Position numbers and translations under genes: made by a program. Below the pieces are notes generated by a model. The model was given only the letters and a program-made list of their open reading frames with translations. It was not told the origin of the DNA and ran no database searches. Below, piece after piece: positions 8,844 through 19,167 of a stretch of 64,000 nt of DNA (positions within the stretch are counted from its first letter, which is position 1; the number at the start of each line of letters is the position of its first letter). The DNA is from Streptomyces sp. NBC_01214 (GTDB taxonomy: Bacteria; Actinomycetota; Actinomycetes; Streptomycetales; Streptomycetaceae), in the NCBI RefSeq assembly GCF_026340975.1, contig NZ_JAPEOS010000001.1, positions 1,324,501 through 1,388,500 on the forward strand, given 5' to 3'.

Positions 8844-9449
8844 CTAGGCAGTGCCCCGGTCGGCCTGACCGCCCACCAGGGTCACACCGGCCGCACGGAG
8901 CTCGTCCAGGGCCCGTGCGGTCGTGTGCGGGGCCACGGCGGCGGTCAGGTCCAGCAGGACGCGGGCGGTGAAGCCGGCGCGGGAGGCGTCGAGGGCGGTG
9001 GCCTTCACGCAGTGGTCGGTGGCGATCCCGACCACGTCGACCTCGGTGACGTTCCGGTCCCGCAGCCACTGGCCGAGCGTCGTCCCGTTCTCGTCGGCGC
9101 CCTCGAAACCGCTGTACGCGGCCTCGTACGCGCCCTTGTCGAAGACGGCGGAGACGGCTCCCGAGGCCACGGCGGGGGCGAAGTTCGGGTGGAAGCCCAC
9201 GCCCTCGGTCCCGGCGACGCAGTGGACGGGCCAGGAGGTCTCGTAGTTCGGCTCGGCCGGCGGGTGCGCGAAGTGCGACCCCGGGTCGACGTGGTGGTCG
9301 CGGGTGGCGACGACGTGCCGGTAGGCGGGCGTGGCCTGGCCGATGTACTCGGTGACGGCGGCGGCGACGTCGGCTCCGCCGGTGACCGCGAGGCTGCCGC
9401 CCTCGCAGAAGTCGTTCTGTACGTCAACGACGATCAGTGCGCGGTGCAT
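8844..9449 (-). CDS. pncA: Nicotinamidase / isochorismatase-family hydrolase
   Basis: A 201-residue cytosolic enzyme of the cysteine-hydrolase family. The catalytic triad of PncA is intact: D9 in [10 protein letters not shown]105 in VFDKGAYEA and C147 in [10 protein letters not shown]. Metal ligands D51, H53 and H59 lie in the segment starting [10 protein letters not shown]. It should deamidate nicotinamide to nicotinate in NAD salvage. The next gene on the same strand upstream is nicotinate phosphoribosyltransferase, the enzyme of the following step, so the two form a Preiss-Handler salvage pair, although 165 bp and a hairpin separate them. The ATG at 9449 gives the standard family N-terminus. 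Confidence 0.92.
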   Translation of the reverse strand: MHRALIVVDVQNDFCEGGSLAVTGGADVAAAVTEYIGQATPAYRHVVATRDHHVDPGSHFAHPPAEPNYETSWPVHCVAGTEGVGFHPNFAPAVASGAVSAVFDKGAYEAAYSGFEGADENGTTLGQWLRDRNVTEVDVVGIATDHCVKATALDASRAGFTARVLLDLTAAVAPHTTARALDELRAAGVTLVGGQADRGTA

Positions 9450-9555
9450 GACGTTGTCCTTCGGCTCGATGTCTCTGTGCGGCGGCGGGGCCCTGCGGGG
9501 GCTCTTCCCCCACCCCGCCCCTACCCGAAACTGGGGCTCCGCCCCGGACCCCTAC

Positions 9556-9582
9556 GGCGCTCCGCGCCCGCGGCGGAGCGCC
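9556..9582 (-). terminator. Hairpin between pncB and pncA
   Basis: A perfect 10-bp stem (GGCGCTCCGC, loop of 7 nt) lies just after the pncB stop on the minus strand. A fragment of the dispersed GGGGCTCCGCCCC repeat precedes it at 9534-9546. It could terminate or attenuate pncB transcription before pncA. Confidence 0.6.
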
Positions 9583-9614
9583 GGTCTTCCAGCCCCGGCA
9601 GCCGGCCCGCAGGG

Positions 9615-10943
9615 TCAGACGTACTCGGTGGGGATCACGGCCTCGCCGCGCGAGAGCTGCGTCGCCGAGAGCGGGAGCCCCGCGCGGGCCGCGCGGTGGC
9701 GGTCCCGCGCGGCCTCCAGCGGCTCGCGGGCGATCACCTCGCCGGCCTTGACCAGCTGGGTCAGGAGCTGGTGGTCGGCCAGGGCCGCCGGCACCGGGCC
9801 CACGCCGATCACCTCCGCCTCCGCGACGCCCTCGGCGTCCCGGCGGCGGGCCGCCCACTTGCGGCCGCCGATGGAGGTCTTGCCTCCCGTGGACTTCTTG
9901 GCCACCGGGGCCAGCGCCGCCTTCGGGTCCGCCGAGGTGGCCCGCGCCACCAGCTTGTAGACCATGGAGCACGTCGGGTGCCCGCTGCCGGTCACCAGCT
10001 GGGTGCCCACGCCGTACGTGTCCACCGGAGCCGCCGCCAGGGAGGCGATGGCGTACTCGTCGAGGTCCGACGTGACCACGATCTTCGTCGAGGTCGCGCC
10101 GAGCTCGTCCAGCTGCTGCCGCACCCGGTGCGCCACCAGCAGCAGGTCCCCGGAGTCGATCCGGACCGCGCCCAGGTCGGTGCCCGCCACCTCGACGGCG
10201 GTGCGGACGGCCTCGGCCACGTCGTACGTGTCCACCAGCAGGGTGGTGCCCCGTCCCAGCGAGTCCACCTGGGCCGTGAAGGCGTCCCGCTCGCTGTCGT
10301 GGACCAGGGTGAAGGCGTGCGCGCTCGTGCCGACCGTCGGGATGCCGTACCGGAATCCGGCCGCCAGGTCCGAGGTCGAGGTGAAGCCGCCCACGTACGC
10401 GGCCCGCGACGCGGCGACGGCCGCCAGCTCGTGCGTGCGCCGGGCGCCCATCTCGATCAGCGGGCGTCCGCCCGCCGCCGAGGACATCCGGGAAGCGGCC
10501 GCGGCGATCGCCGAGTCGTGGTTCAGGATCGACAGGATCACGGTCTCCAGCAGCACGCACTCGGCGAAGCTGCCCTCCACCCGCAGGACGGGGGAACCGG
10601 GGAAGTAGACCTCCCCCTCCGGGTAGCCCCAGATGTCGCCGGAGAAGCGGTACGAGGCCAGCCAGTCCAGGGTCCGCATGTCGACGACGGCCCGCTCGCG
10701 CAGGAATTCCAGTACCGCGCCGTCGAAGCGGAAGTTCTCCACCGCGTCCAGCACCCGCCCGGTTCCGGCGATCACCCCGTAGCGGCGCCCCTCGGGCAGT
10801 CGCCGGGTGAACACCTCGAAGACCGAGCGTCGGTCGGCGGTGCCGTTGGCCAGCGCGGCCTGCAGCATCGTGAGCTCGTAATGGTCCGTGAAGAGCGCTG
10901 TCGACGGCACGTCCACCGGCAGGCCCAGGTCCGCAGGGTTCAT
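9615..10943 (-). CDS. pncB: Nicotinate phosphoribosyltransferase
   Basis: A 442-residue enzyme converting nicotinate, PRPP and ATP to nicotinate mononucleotide in NAD salvage. The N-terminus ([31 protein letters not shown]) and motifs [21 protein letters not shown] and VRIDSGDL are those of the NAPRTase family, and the length is typical. The minus-strand ATG at 10943 is supported by TAGCAT ending 7 nt upstream, the spacing of a leaderless promoter. A frame extending to 11324 is antisense to clpS and is rejected. A 25-bp imperfect palindrome at 10961-10985 covers the expected -35 area, so a repressor may control it. It is divergent from clpS and followed by pncA. Confidence 0.93.
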   Translation of the reverse strand: MNPADLGLPVDVPSTALFTDHYELTMLQAALANGTADRRSVFEVFTRRLPEGRRYGVIAGTGRVLDAVENFRFDGAVLEFLRERAVVDMRTLDWLASYRFSGDIWGYPEGEVYFPGSPVLRVEGSFAECVLLETVILSILNHDSAIAAAASRMSSAAGGRPLIEMGARRTHELAAVAASRAAYVGGFTSTSDLAAGFRYGIPTVGTSAHAFTLVHDSERDAFTAQVDSLGRGTTLLVDTYDVAEAVRTAVEVAGTDLGAVRIDSGDLLLVAHRVRQQLDELGATSTKIVVTSDLDEYAIASLAAAPVDTYGVGTQLVTGSGHPTCSMVYKLVARATSADPKAALAPVAKKSTGGKTSIGGRKWAARRRDAEGVAEAEVIGVGPVPAALADHQLLTQLVKAGEVIAREPLEAARDRHRAARAGLPLSATQLSRGEAVIPTEYV

Positions 10944-10960
10944 GGCTGGGATGCTAGCGC

Positions 10961-10985
10961 ACATTTCGTCAAAGTGACGAGATGT
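10961..10985. promoter_or_regulatory. Palindromic operator candidate upstream of pncB
   Basis: ACATTTCGTC and GACGAGATGT flank a 5-nt centre (aaagt), with one mismatch in ten pairs. It lies 18 bp upstream of the pncB start codon, just upstream of its predicted -10, and about 70 bp upstream of clpS. An NAD-responsive regulator such as an NrtR-type protein is possible, but the identity of the binder is inference. Confidence 0.5.
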
Positions 10986-11051
10986 AGGCGGCGATTGCTC
11001 GACCGGGCCGTTCGGCCCCTGTTTGGGCGGTGGTGCGGTCGAGGTGGCAGC

Positions 11052-11366
11052 ATGGGACGAGTGAGTGTTGCTCCTGTTGAGATCGAACGCACCGAATCCG
11101 CCGAAGAGACCTTTGCGGTCCCCGAACCCGACGTCCCCTGGGTGACCCTGGTGCACAACGACCCGGTCAACCTCATGAGCTACGTGGCGTACGTGTTCCA
11201 GGCGTACTTCGGCTACTCGAAGGACGTGGCGCACAAGTTGATGCTCGACGTCCATCACAAGGGGCGGGCGGTCGTTTCGAGCGGCACCCGCGAGGAAATG
11301 GAGCGCGACGTGCAGGCCATGCACGGCTACGGCCTGTGGGCGACCCTCTCGCAGGACCGCAACTGA
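11052..11366 (+). CDS. clpS: ATP-dependent Clp protease adaptor ClpS
   Basis: A 104-residue adaptor that delivers N-degron substrates to the ClpA/ClpC ATPase. Family hallmarks are intact: [20 protein letters not shown], in which the NDP segment helps bind the N-terminal residue of substrates, and [12 protein letters not shown]. The ATG at 11052 is supported by GAGG 7 nt upstream; a GTG at 11061 would be too far from it. The stop overlaps the ATG of the following DUF2017 gene (TGATG), so the two are translationally coupled, an arrangement conserved in actinomycetes. It is divergent from pncB. Confidence 0.95.
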   Translation: MGRVSVAPVEIERTESAEETFAVPEPDVPWVTLVHNDPVNLMSYVAYVFQAYFGYSKDVAHKLMLDVHHKGRAVVSSGTREEMERDVQAMHGYGLWATLSQDRN

Positions 11367-11968
11367 TGGGCGGCACCTTTGAGTCCCTGAAGGGCGGCGG
11401 CGCCGCCATCGCGCTCGACGAGATCGAGATCTCGATCCTGCGCTCCCTGGCCGTCCAGCTGCTGGAACTGATCGGCCCCGGTGCGCCGGAGCCCGCCGAG
11501 GACGCCGACCCGCTCGCCGCGCTGTTCGCCGAGGGCCCCTCCGAGCCCCCGTCCGACCCGGCGCTGGCCCGGCTCTTCCCCGACGCGTACGGGGCCCCCG
11601 ACGGGGCCGGCGACAAGGGCGTGGACCCCGAGGAGCTCGCGGCCCGCGCCGCGGAGTTCCGCCGCTTCACCGAGAACGACCTGCGCGCCCGCAAGCGCGA
11701 GGACGCGCTGGCGGTCGTGCGCAGCCTGGACGGGCTCACCCCGGCCGGCGACGGCGCGGCGGTGCTGGAGCTGTCCGGCGAGTTGCCGCTGCGCTGGCTG
11801 GGCGCGCTCAACGACCTGCGCCTGACCATCGCGGCCCGCCTCGAGATCACCGAGGACGACGAGAGCGCGGTGCTGTTCCGGCTGCCGGACGAGGACCCGC
11901 GCAAGCCGATGGTGATGGCCTACCTCTGGCTCGGCGGCCTCCAGGAAACCTTGATCGAAACCCTCTGA
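11366..11968 (+). CDS. DUF2017 family protein
   Basis: A 200-residue soluble protein of the actinobacterial DUF2017 family, nearly always found directly after clpS. It contains the stretch DEIEISILRSLAVQLLELIG near the N-terminus and an acidic, helical C-terminal half ending in VMAYLWLGGLQETLIETL. Its biochemical role is unknown; genetic coupling with clpS suggests a link to Clp-mediated proteolysis. The ATG at 11366 overlaps the clpS stop codon; an upstream GTG at 11336 would lie inside clpS and is not needed. A perfect 14-bp hairpin downstream probably ends the transcript. Confidence 0.88.
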   Translation: MGGTFESLKGGGAAIALDEIEISILRSLAVQLLELIGPGAPEPAEDADPLAALFAEGPSEPPSDPALARLFPDAYGAPDGAGDKGVDPEELAARAAEFRRFTENDLRARKREDALAVVRSLDGLTPAGDGAAVLELSGELPLRWLGALNDLRLTIAARLEITEDDESAVLFRLPDEDPRKPMVMAYLWLGGLQETLIETL

Positions 11969-12021
11969 GAAACCTCAAAGGGGAACATCGTTCGCTCAGC
12001 GGACGCTCAAATCCGGATAAC

Positions 12022-12052
12022 GATCAGATCACCGCCATGCGGTGATCTGATC
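12022..12052 (+). terminator. Terminator of clpS operon
   Basis: A perfect 14-bp inverted repeat (GATCAGATCACCGC) with loop cat, 54 bp after the DUF2017 stop codon. Confidence 0.8.
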
Positions 12053-12123
12053 CATTTCCGGGGCTTTGGGGTGATTTTTTGATGCCCTCCGCCACATTTC
12101 TCCCCGTCGGGCAGCCGTAAGCA

Positions 12124-12140
12124 CGTGATAAATCTTCACG
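12124..12140. promoter_or_regulatory. Inverted-repeat operator candidate upstream of permease
   Basis: CGTGA, 7 nt, TCACG, located about 150 bp before the permease start. It may be an operator for the amino-acid permease; only the symmetry supports this. Confidence 0.3.
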
Positions 12141-12286
12141 ATCGCCGACGGGACGCCACCCATGTCCCCCGGCTCGCTTTGACCGGCTGACCGCCGGCGT
12201 GCAACTCCATCCGTATCCGGGGGGATCGAGGACCCGATCCGCAGCCAACGAAGGCGCGGGTCGGCGTGGAGAAAGGCGCACCAGAC

Positions 12287-13741
12287 ATGACCTCAGTGCA
12301 GGTCGAGCAGCACGACAAGACGCCCGGCGAGGGCGGACAGGGCGAGGGCGGCGAGGGTTACCACCGCACGCTCGGCGCCCGTCAGATCCAGATGATCGCG
12401 ATCGGCGGGGCCATCGGCACCGGCCTGTTCCTGGGCGCGGGCAAGGCGATCTCCAAGGCGGGCCCGAGCCTGATCCTGGCGTACGCCATCGCCGGCCTGG
12501 TCATCTTCTTCATCATGCGGGCCCTGGGCGAGCTGCTCATGTACCGGCCCGTCTCCGGTTCCTTCTCGGACTACGCCCGCGAGTTCCTGGGCCCGTTCTG
12601 GGGGTACGTCACCGGCTGGACCTACTGGCTGTTCTGGGTGGTCACCGGCATCACCGAGGTCACCGCGGCCGCACAGTACATGTCGTACTGGACCCACGAC
12701 AGCTTCCCGCAGTGGGCCTACGCGCTGATCTTCACGGTCATCCTCTACGCCGCCAACCTGATCTCCGTGAAGCTCTTCGGTGAGCTGGAGTTCTGGTTCT
12801 CCATGGTCAAGGTCACCGCCATCGTCGGCATGATCCTGATCTGCGCCGGCATCCTCACCATCGGCTTCTCCGACGCGGCCGACACCGCCACCGTCTCCAA
12901 CCTGTGGAACGACGGCGGCTTCTTCCCCAAGGGCATCGGCGGCACGCTGATGACCCTGCAGATCGTGATGTTCGCCTTCCTCGCGGTCGAGCTCGTCGGC
13001 GTCACCGCCGGCGAGTCCAAGGACCCCGAGAAGACCCTGCCCAAGGCCATCAACACCGTGCCGTGGCGCATCGCCGTCTTCTACGTCGGCGCGCTCATCA
13101 TGATCCTGTCGGTCGTCCCGTGGACGCACTTCCAGCCGGGCGTCTCGCCCTTCGTCGCCGCCTTCGAGCGCATGGGCCTGGGCATCGGCGCCGCGATCGT
13201 CAACTTCGTCGTGCTGACCGCCGCCCTGTCCTCCTGCAACTCCGGCATGTACTCCACCGGCCGCATGCTGCGCGACCTGGCGCTCAACGGCCAGGGCCCG
13301 AAGATCTTCACCAAGCTCACCAAGAGCGGCACCCCGCTCATCGGCACCACCTTCTCCGCCGCGCTGATGCTGGTGGGCGTCTGGATCAACTACGTCGCCC
13401 CGGGCAAGGCCTTCGACTACGTCGTCTCCTTCGCCACCATCTCCGGCATGTGGGCCTGGATCATGATCCTGGTCTGCCAGATCCGCTACCGGGCCAAGGC
13501 CGACCGCGGCGAGCTCCCGCAGTCCGCGTTCCGCGCCCCCGGCGCCCCGTACACGAGCTGGTTCGCGCTGCTCTTCATCGGCATGGTCATCGTGATGATG
13601 GGCGCCGACAAGGACGCCCGCGTCTCGCTGTACTGCGCCCCGCTGTGGGGCCTGATCCTGGGTCTGGCCTACCTGTTCTCCCAGCGCCGCGGCCAGGGCG
13701 GCGACACCTCCGTGAAGGTCTCGCTGAGCGTGGACGTCTGA
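12287..13741 (+). CDS. Amino-acid permease, APC superfamily (AAT family)
   Basis: A 484-residue protein with about twelve membrane helices. The first helix carries the AAT-family signature QMIAIGGAIGTGLFLGAGKAI, and the cytosolic loop motif ALSSCNSGMYSTGRML is also typical of AnsP, CycA and GabP-type proton symporters. It should import an amino acid; whether it carries asparagine, D-serine/D-alanine/glycine or GABA cannot be told from sequence alone. A 40-residue charged Gly/Glu-rich N-terminal tail precedes helix one. The ATG at 12287 has GGAGAAAGG 10 nt upstream; a start at 12266 would place that site inside the gene. A strong bidirectional-looking hairpin follows. Confidence 0.9.
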   Translation: MTSVQVEQHDKTPGEGGQGEGGEGYHRTLGARQIQMIAIGGAIGTGLFLGAGKAISKAGPSLILAYAIAGLVIFFIMRALGELLMYRPVSGSFSDYAREFLGPFWGYVTGWTYWLFWVVTGITEVTAAAQYMSYWTHDSFPQWAYALIFTVILYAANLISVKLFGELEFWFSMVKVTAIVGMILICAGILTIGFSDAADTATVSNLWNDGGFFPKGIGGTLMTLQIVMFAFLAVELVGVTAGESKDPEKTLPKAINTVPWRIAVFYVGALIMILSVVPWTHFQPGVSPFVAAFERMGLGIGAAIVNFVVLTAALSSCNSGMYSTGRMLRDLALNGQGPKIFTKLTKSGTPLIGTTFSAALMLVGVWINYVAPGKAFDYVVSFATISGMWAWIMILVCQIRYRAKADRGELPQSAFRAPGAPYTSWFALLFIGMVIVMMGADKDARVSLYCAPLWGLILGLAYLFSQRRGQGGDTSVKVSLSVDV

Positions 13742-13766
13742 CGCCACGGACTCCCTGTCCAGCATC

Positions 13767-13805
13767 CGGGCCCCCGCGTACCGCTCCTCGGTACGCGGGG
13801 GCCCG
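13767..13805 (+). terminator. Terminator between permease and JAMM protease gene
   Basis: A 17-bp perfect stem (CGGGCCCCCGCGTACCG and its complement) with a 5-nt loop, 25 bp after the permease stop. It isolates the cysteine module from the permease. Confidence 0.85.
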
Positions 13806-13824
13806 TCTGCTTATCCTGTCGCTC

Positions 13825-14247
13825 ATGCTGACCCTCACCCAGGCCCTGTACGACCAGATCGTCGAGCACGCCCGCCAGGACCACCCCGACGAGGCGTGCG
13901 GTGTCGTGGCCGGCCCGGCGGGCACCGACCGCCCCGAGCGGTTCGTCCCGATGCTCAACGCGGCCCGCTCGCCCACGTTCTACGAGTTCGATTCGAAGGA
14001 CCTGCTGAAGCTCTACCGCGATCTGGACGACCGCGACGAGGAGCCGGTGATCGTCTACCACTCGCACACCGCGACCGAGGCCTACCCCTCGCGCACCGAC
14101 GTCACGTACGCGAACGAGCCCGGCGCGCACTACGTGCTCGTCTCGACGGCGGACGAGGACGGCCTCGGGGAGTTCCAGTTCCGCTCGTACCGGATCGTCG
14201 ACGGAGTGATCACTGAGGAAGAAGTGCAGGTCGTCGACGCCTACTGA
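13825..14247 (+). CDS. mec: JAMM/MPN+ metalloprotease, Mec-like (CysO processing)
   Basis: A 140-residue zinc isopeptidase of the JAMM (M67) family. The full metal and catalytic set is visible: E23 in DEACG, then H79, H81, S89 and D92 in YHSHTATEAYPSRTD. In Mycobacterium tuberculosis the homologue Mec releases cysteine from the carrier CysO after CysM has built it there. The gene lies upstream of cysO and cysM in the same order as Rv1334-Rv1336. The ATG at 13825 follows TATCCT by 7 nt, consistent with leaderless transcription. Because CysO here ends GG-SK rather than GG, this protease may also trim the carrier before use. It is a short form with only the catalytic domain. Confidence 0.9.
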   Translation: MLTLTQALYDQIVEHARQDHPDEACGVVAGPAGTDRPERFVPMLNAARSPTFYEFDSKDLLKLYRDLDDRDEEPVIVYHSHTATEAYPSRTDVTYANEPGAHYVLVSTADEDGLGEFQFRSYRIVDGVITEEEVQVVDAY

Positions 14248-14312
14248 CCAGTATGTGAGCGGTTGGCGTCCATGATGCGGGATCACACTCCAAACGGGGG
14301 ACCGGGAATCGT

Positions 14313-14324
14313 TAACATGACCGC
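14313..14324 (+). promoter_or_regulatory. Promoter -10 for leaderless cys leader peptide
   Basis: TAACAT at 14313-14318 is followed by 6 nt and then the ATG of the leader ORF at 14325, which would put the transcript 5' end at or next to the start codon. No clear -35 hexamer is visible. Confidence 0.55.
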
Positions 14325-14432
14325 ATGGTTTCCCACGACGTGAGCATCGAGACGCCCGGCAGGCTGCTGCTCGTGGCGCGGCTGCACGTCGACCTGTGCC
14401 GCCTCGCCAGCGCCATCTGTCCTGCGCTCTGA
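14325..14432 (+). CDS. 35-aa putative cysteine leader peptide
   Basis: A short ORF encoding 35 residues with the central segment RLHVDLCRLASAIC. It resembles short actinobacterial ORFs with an HVDLxRxxSAxC core that I recall being annotated as putative leader peptides in front of sulfur-metabolism genes. It has two cysteine codons (TGC and TGT), the second four codons before the stop. It ends 94 bp upstream of cysO, and the intervening RNA can form a CGCGCGG/CCGCGCG hairpin (14448-14454 with 14467-14473). The natural reading is a ribosome-stalling attenuator: when cysteinyl-tRNA is scarce, stalling changes downstream folding and raises cysO-cysM expression. No Shine-Dalgarno is seen; the -10 position predicts a leaderless mRNA. 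The ORF is too short for ordinary gene finders. Confidence 0.75.
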   Translation: MVSHDVSIETPGRLLLVARLHVDLCRLASAICPAL

Positions 14433-14447
14433 GCACCAGAGCCCTTC

Positions 14448-14473
14448 CGCGCGGGGGGCCGACGAACCGCGCG
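14448..14473 (+). promoter_or_regulatory. Possible attenuator hairpin before cysO
   Basis: CGCGCGG (14448-14454) can pair with CCGCGCG (14467-14473) across a 12-nt loop, between the leader peptide stop and cysO. It is a candidate terminator or anti-sequestering stem in the proposed cysteine attenuation. Confidence 0.4.
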
Positions 14474-14526
14474 CCGCACCTTCCCACGCTTCTCACGCAC
14501 TCCCAGACGACTGGAGACTGACAGCC

Positions 14527-15764
<1,238 letters not shown>

Positions 15765-15844
15765 CCCCTGCCGCGCCCCTGCGGGGTCGCCCACGGGTAC
15801 CGGGTGCGGCGCCGTCGCGGGGGCTCCGCCCCCGAACCCCCGCG

Positions 15845-15892
15845 CCTCAAACGCCGGCGGGGCTGGTATTCCAGCCCGTCCGGCGTTTGAGG
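15845..15892 (+). terminator. Repeat-derived hairpin after cysM
   Basis: A 22-bp stem with two mismatches (CCTCAAACGCCGG... loop tatt ...CCGGCGTTTGAGG). It is a full-length copy of the dispersed Streptomyces intergenic repeat, preceded by GGGGGCTCCGCCCCCGAACCC at about 15821-15841. It may terminate cysM and also the convergent DUF488 gene. Confidence 0.7.
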
Positions 15893-15971
15893 ACTGGGTC
15901 CGGGCAGAGCCCGGGAAACGGCGAAAGGGCGGGGCGGGGAGAGGCTCCGCGCAGCGGCACTGCCCGCACCG

Positions 15972-16361
15972 CTAGCCGGAGAGCCGCTCCGCCAGGATCG
16001 CCGCGTGGCTGGAGCCCGGGTCCTTGACCGCGGTCAGGAGGGTGAGCGGGCCCGCCTCGGCCAGCGAACGGAGCCGGGCCAGTTCCGCCACCGCCCCCGG
16101 CTCCGCCAGCTCCGCCTCGTACCGCTGCCGGAACTCCTGCACCGAACCGCCGTCGTGGAACCACTTCCGCAGCTCCGTCGACGGCGTCACCGCCTTCGGC
16201 CACTCGTCCACCCCGGCCACCGCCTTCGCCAGGCCGCGCGGCCAGAGCCGGTCCACGAGGACCCTCCCCCAGACTTCGTCCGGGGGGACCCCCGGCCCGT
16301 CCGCCGCCGGCTCCGGCGGGTCGTACACCCGCCGCAGGCGGATCACCGGCTTCCGCGTCAC
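15972..16361 (-). CDS. DUF488 family protein
   Basis: A 129-residue soluble protein of the DUF488 family: IRLRRVYDPPEP at the start, RVLVDRLWPRGL, EFRQRYEAELAE and LTLLTAVKDPGSSHA near the end. The family is widespread but its biochemical function is not established. The GTG start at 16361 overlaps the TGA of the upstream PemK-like gene (GTGA) and uses GGAGG within that gene as SD, so both are co-translated. It converges on cysM. Confidence 0.85.
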   Translation of the reverse strand: MTRKPVIRLRRVYDPPEPAADGPGVPPDEVWGRVLVDRLWPRGLAKAVAGVDEWPKAVTPSTELRKWFHDGGSVQEFRQRYEAELAEPGAVAELARLRSLAEAGPLTLLTAVKDPGSSHAAILAERLSG

Positions 16362-16777
16362 CGCGCGCCTCCCAACCCCTTGATCTCGTCCCACACCGCA
16401 GGGTCCAGCATCCCCAGCCGGGTGCGGAACTCCCACAACGACACCTCCGCCGGCCGGTCCGCCTCCAGGAAACTCGCCCGGCCCTGCGCCCCGACCGTCC
16501 CCGGGGGCAGCGGGATCACCCCGGCCCGCCGGTCGTCGTACTTCCCGGTGATCCACGCGACCCGCGCCCGGTGGCCCCGTACCGACCCCACGGCGAGGAC
16601 CAGGCAGGTACGGCCGTCCGCCAGGGACCACAGCTCACCCGCCTTCGGGTGCGGCGGCGGGCCGGCCCCGTGCGCCGGCGGGGTCCGGCGCGGCCGCCCG
16701 GAGCGGCCTCCGGCGACCAGCACCAGCAGCGCCACGGCCACCACCGCGGCCACCGCGGGCCACCAGGACGTGTCCAT
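16358..16777 (-). CDS. Membrane-anchored PemK/MazF-like domain protein (tentative)
   Basis: A 139-residue protein with an N-terminal membrane helix (WWPAVAAVVAVALLVLVAGG, residues about 5-24), a basic Pro-rich linker, and a C-terminal beta-rich domain (AGELWSLADGRTCLVLAVGS, RVAWITGKYDDRRAGVIPLP). This resembles the PemK/MazF-like domains seen in some Streptomyces membrane proteins. No antitoxin gene lies beside it; the coupled downstream gene is DUF488. I therefore treat a toxin role as unproven. The ATG at 16777 places the helix at the N-terminus; a longer frame to 16870 adds only low-quality sequence. Confidence 0.6.
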   Translation of the reverse strand: MDTSWWPAVAAVVAVALLVLVAGGRSGRPRRTPPAHGAGPPPHPKAGELWSLADGRTCLVLAVGSVRGHRARVAWITGKYDDRRAGVIPLPPGTVGAQGRASFLEADRPAEVSLWEFRTRLGMLDPAVWDEIKGLGGAR

Positions 16778-16972
16778 GCTTCGACCGTAGCCGCGCGGGA
16801 ACGCCCCGGCATGGCAACGCCCGTGCCCACCGTCGCTCCCCCGGGTGACAGCGCAGGTGATTCCCCCCACAACGGCCTGCCGCGGAGGAGCGACCGGACG
16901 TTTCGCGCCTTACGCTCGACGCACGCACGGCCCGCATTCCGTCCACGGACCGTCCTCGGAGGTTCACGCTCC

Positions 16973-17725
16973 ATGAAGCTCACCGTCGTCGGCTGCTCGG
17001 GGTCGTTCCCGTCCGCGGAATCGGCCTGTTCGAGCTACCTCGTCGAGGCCGACGGCTTCCGGCTGCTCCTCGACATGGGCAACGGCGCCCTCGGTGAGCT
17101 GCAGCGCCACATCGGCCTCTACGACCTCGACGCGATCTTCCTGAGCCACCTGCACGCCGACCACTGCATCGACATGTGCGCGTACTTCGTCGCCCGCTAC
17201 TACCGGCACGAGGGCGGCCGCTGCGGCACCATCCCCGTGTACGGGCCCGAGGGCACCGAGCGCCGCCTGACCACCGCCTACGACGACGTCCCCGACGAGC
17301 GCTCGATGAGCGAGGTCTTCGACTTCCGCACCCTGAAGTCCGGGACCTTCGAGATCGGCCCGTTCCAGATCCGCACCGAGCGGGTCTCCCACCCGGTCGA
17401 GGCGTACGGCATCCGCATCGAGCACGGCGGCCGCTCGCTCACGTACTCCGGGGACACCGGCACCTGCCCCGAGCTGGGCCTGCTCGCCGACGGCACCGAC
17501 CTCTTCCTGTGCGAGTCCTCCTTCACGCACGGCAAGGAGGACATCCCGGGCCTCCACCTGAACGGCCGCGAGGCCGGCGAGTACGCGGCGGGCGGCGGCG
17601 TGGGCCGGCTCGTCCTCACCCACATCCCGCCGTGGACCGACCCCGACCAGAACCTCGCCGACGCCCGCGCGGTCTACGACGGCCCGGTCGACCTGGCGTA
17701 CTCGGGCGCGGTCTACGAGGTCTGA
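16973..17725 (+). CDS. MBL-fold metal-dependent hydrolase
   Basis: A 250-residue metallo-beta-lactamase-fold enzyme. The zinc motif is H59-x-H61-x-D63-H64 in SHLHADHCID, with further ligands in RVSHPVEAYG, SGDTGTC and VLTHIPPW. The overall shape is like RNase Z-type and other small MBL hydrolases; no RNA-binding arm is obvious, so the substrate is unknown. It is cytosolic, with no signal peptide. The ATG at 16973 follows a clear SD (GGAGG, 10 nt upstream). A very strong two-way terminator separates it from nagE2. As I recall, this gene sits next to nagE2 in other Streptomyces as well. Confidence 0.88.
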   Translation: MKLTVVGCSGSFPSAESACSSYLVEADGFRLLLDMGNGALGELQRHIGLYDLDAIFLSHLHADHCIDMCAYFVARYYRHEGGRCGTIPVYGPEGTERRLTTAYDDVPDERSMSEVFDFRTLKSGTFEIGPFQIRTERVSHPVEAYGIRIEHGGRSLTYSGDTGTCPELGLLADGTDLFLCESSFTHGKEDIPGLHLNGREAGEYAAGGGVGRLVLTHIPPWTDPDQNLADARAVYDGPVDLAYSGAVYEV

Positions 17726-17741
17726 CGGCCCCACGACGACG

Positions 17742-17781
17742 AGGAGCCCCCGCCCTCCCTTCCGGGAGAGCGGGGGCTCCT
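17742..17781. terminator. Bidirectional terminator between MBL gene and nagE2
   Basis: An 18-nt arm (AGGAGCCCCCGCCCTCCC) pairs with its complement with one mismatch across a 4-nt loop. It serves both convergent genes. Confidence 0.9.
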
Positions 17782-17799
17782 TCGTTCGTACGGAACCGC

Positions 17800-19077
<1,278 letters not shown>

Positions 19078-19167
19078 AACTTCCTCCAGTGGGCAAGGCG
19101 ACGCCAGAGGGAAACGGGGGACGGCGACGTCTCAGATACGGGGGTACGCGGGCTCAGACAGGCCCTC

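Larger units (their letters stand above)
11969..12286. other. Intergenic region between DUF2017 gene and permease
   Basis: 318 bp with no gene. It contains the terminator at 12022-12052, a T-rich patch around 12073-12079, a CGTGA-N7-TCACG inverted repeat at 12124-12140, and the SD of the permease (GGAGAAAGG, 12268-12276). Confidence 0.6.

Noticed and set aside
16358..16777. A complete toxin-antitoxin module
   Set aside because: The PemK-like domain has no adjacent antitoxin, and DUF488 is not a known antitoxin family.
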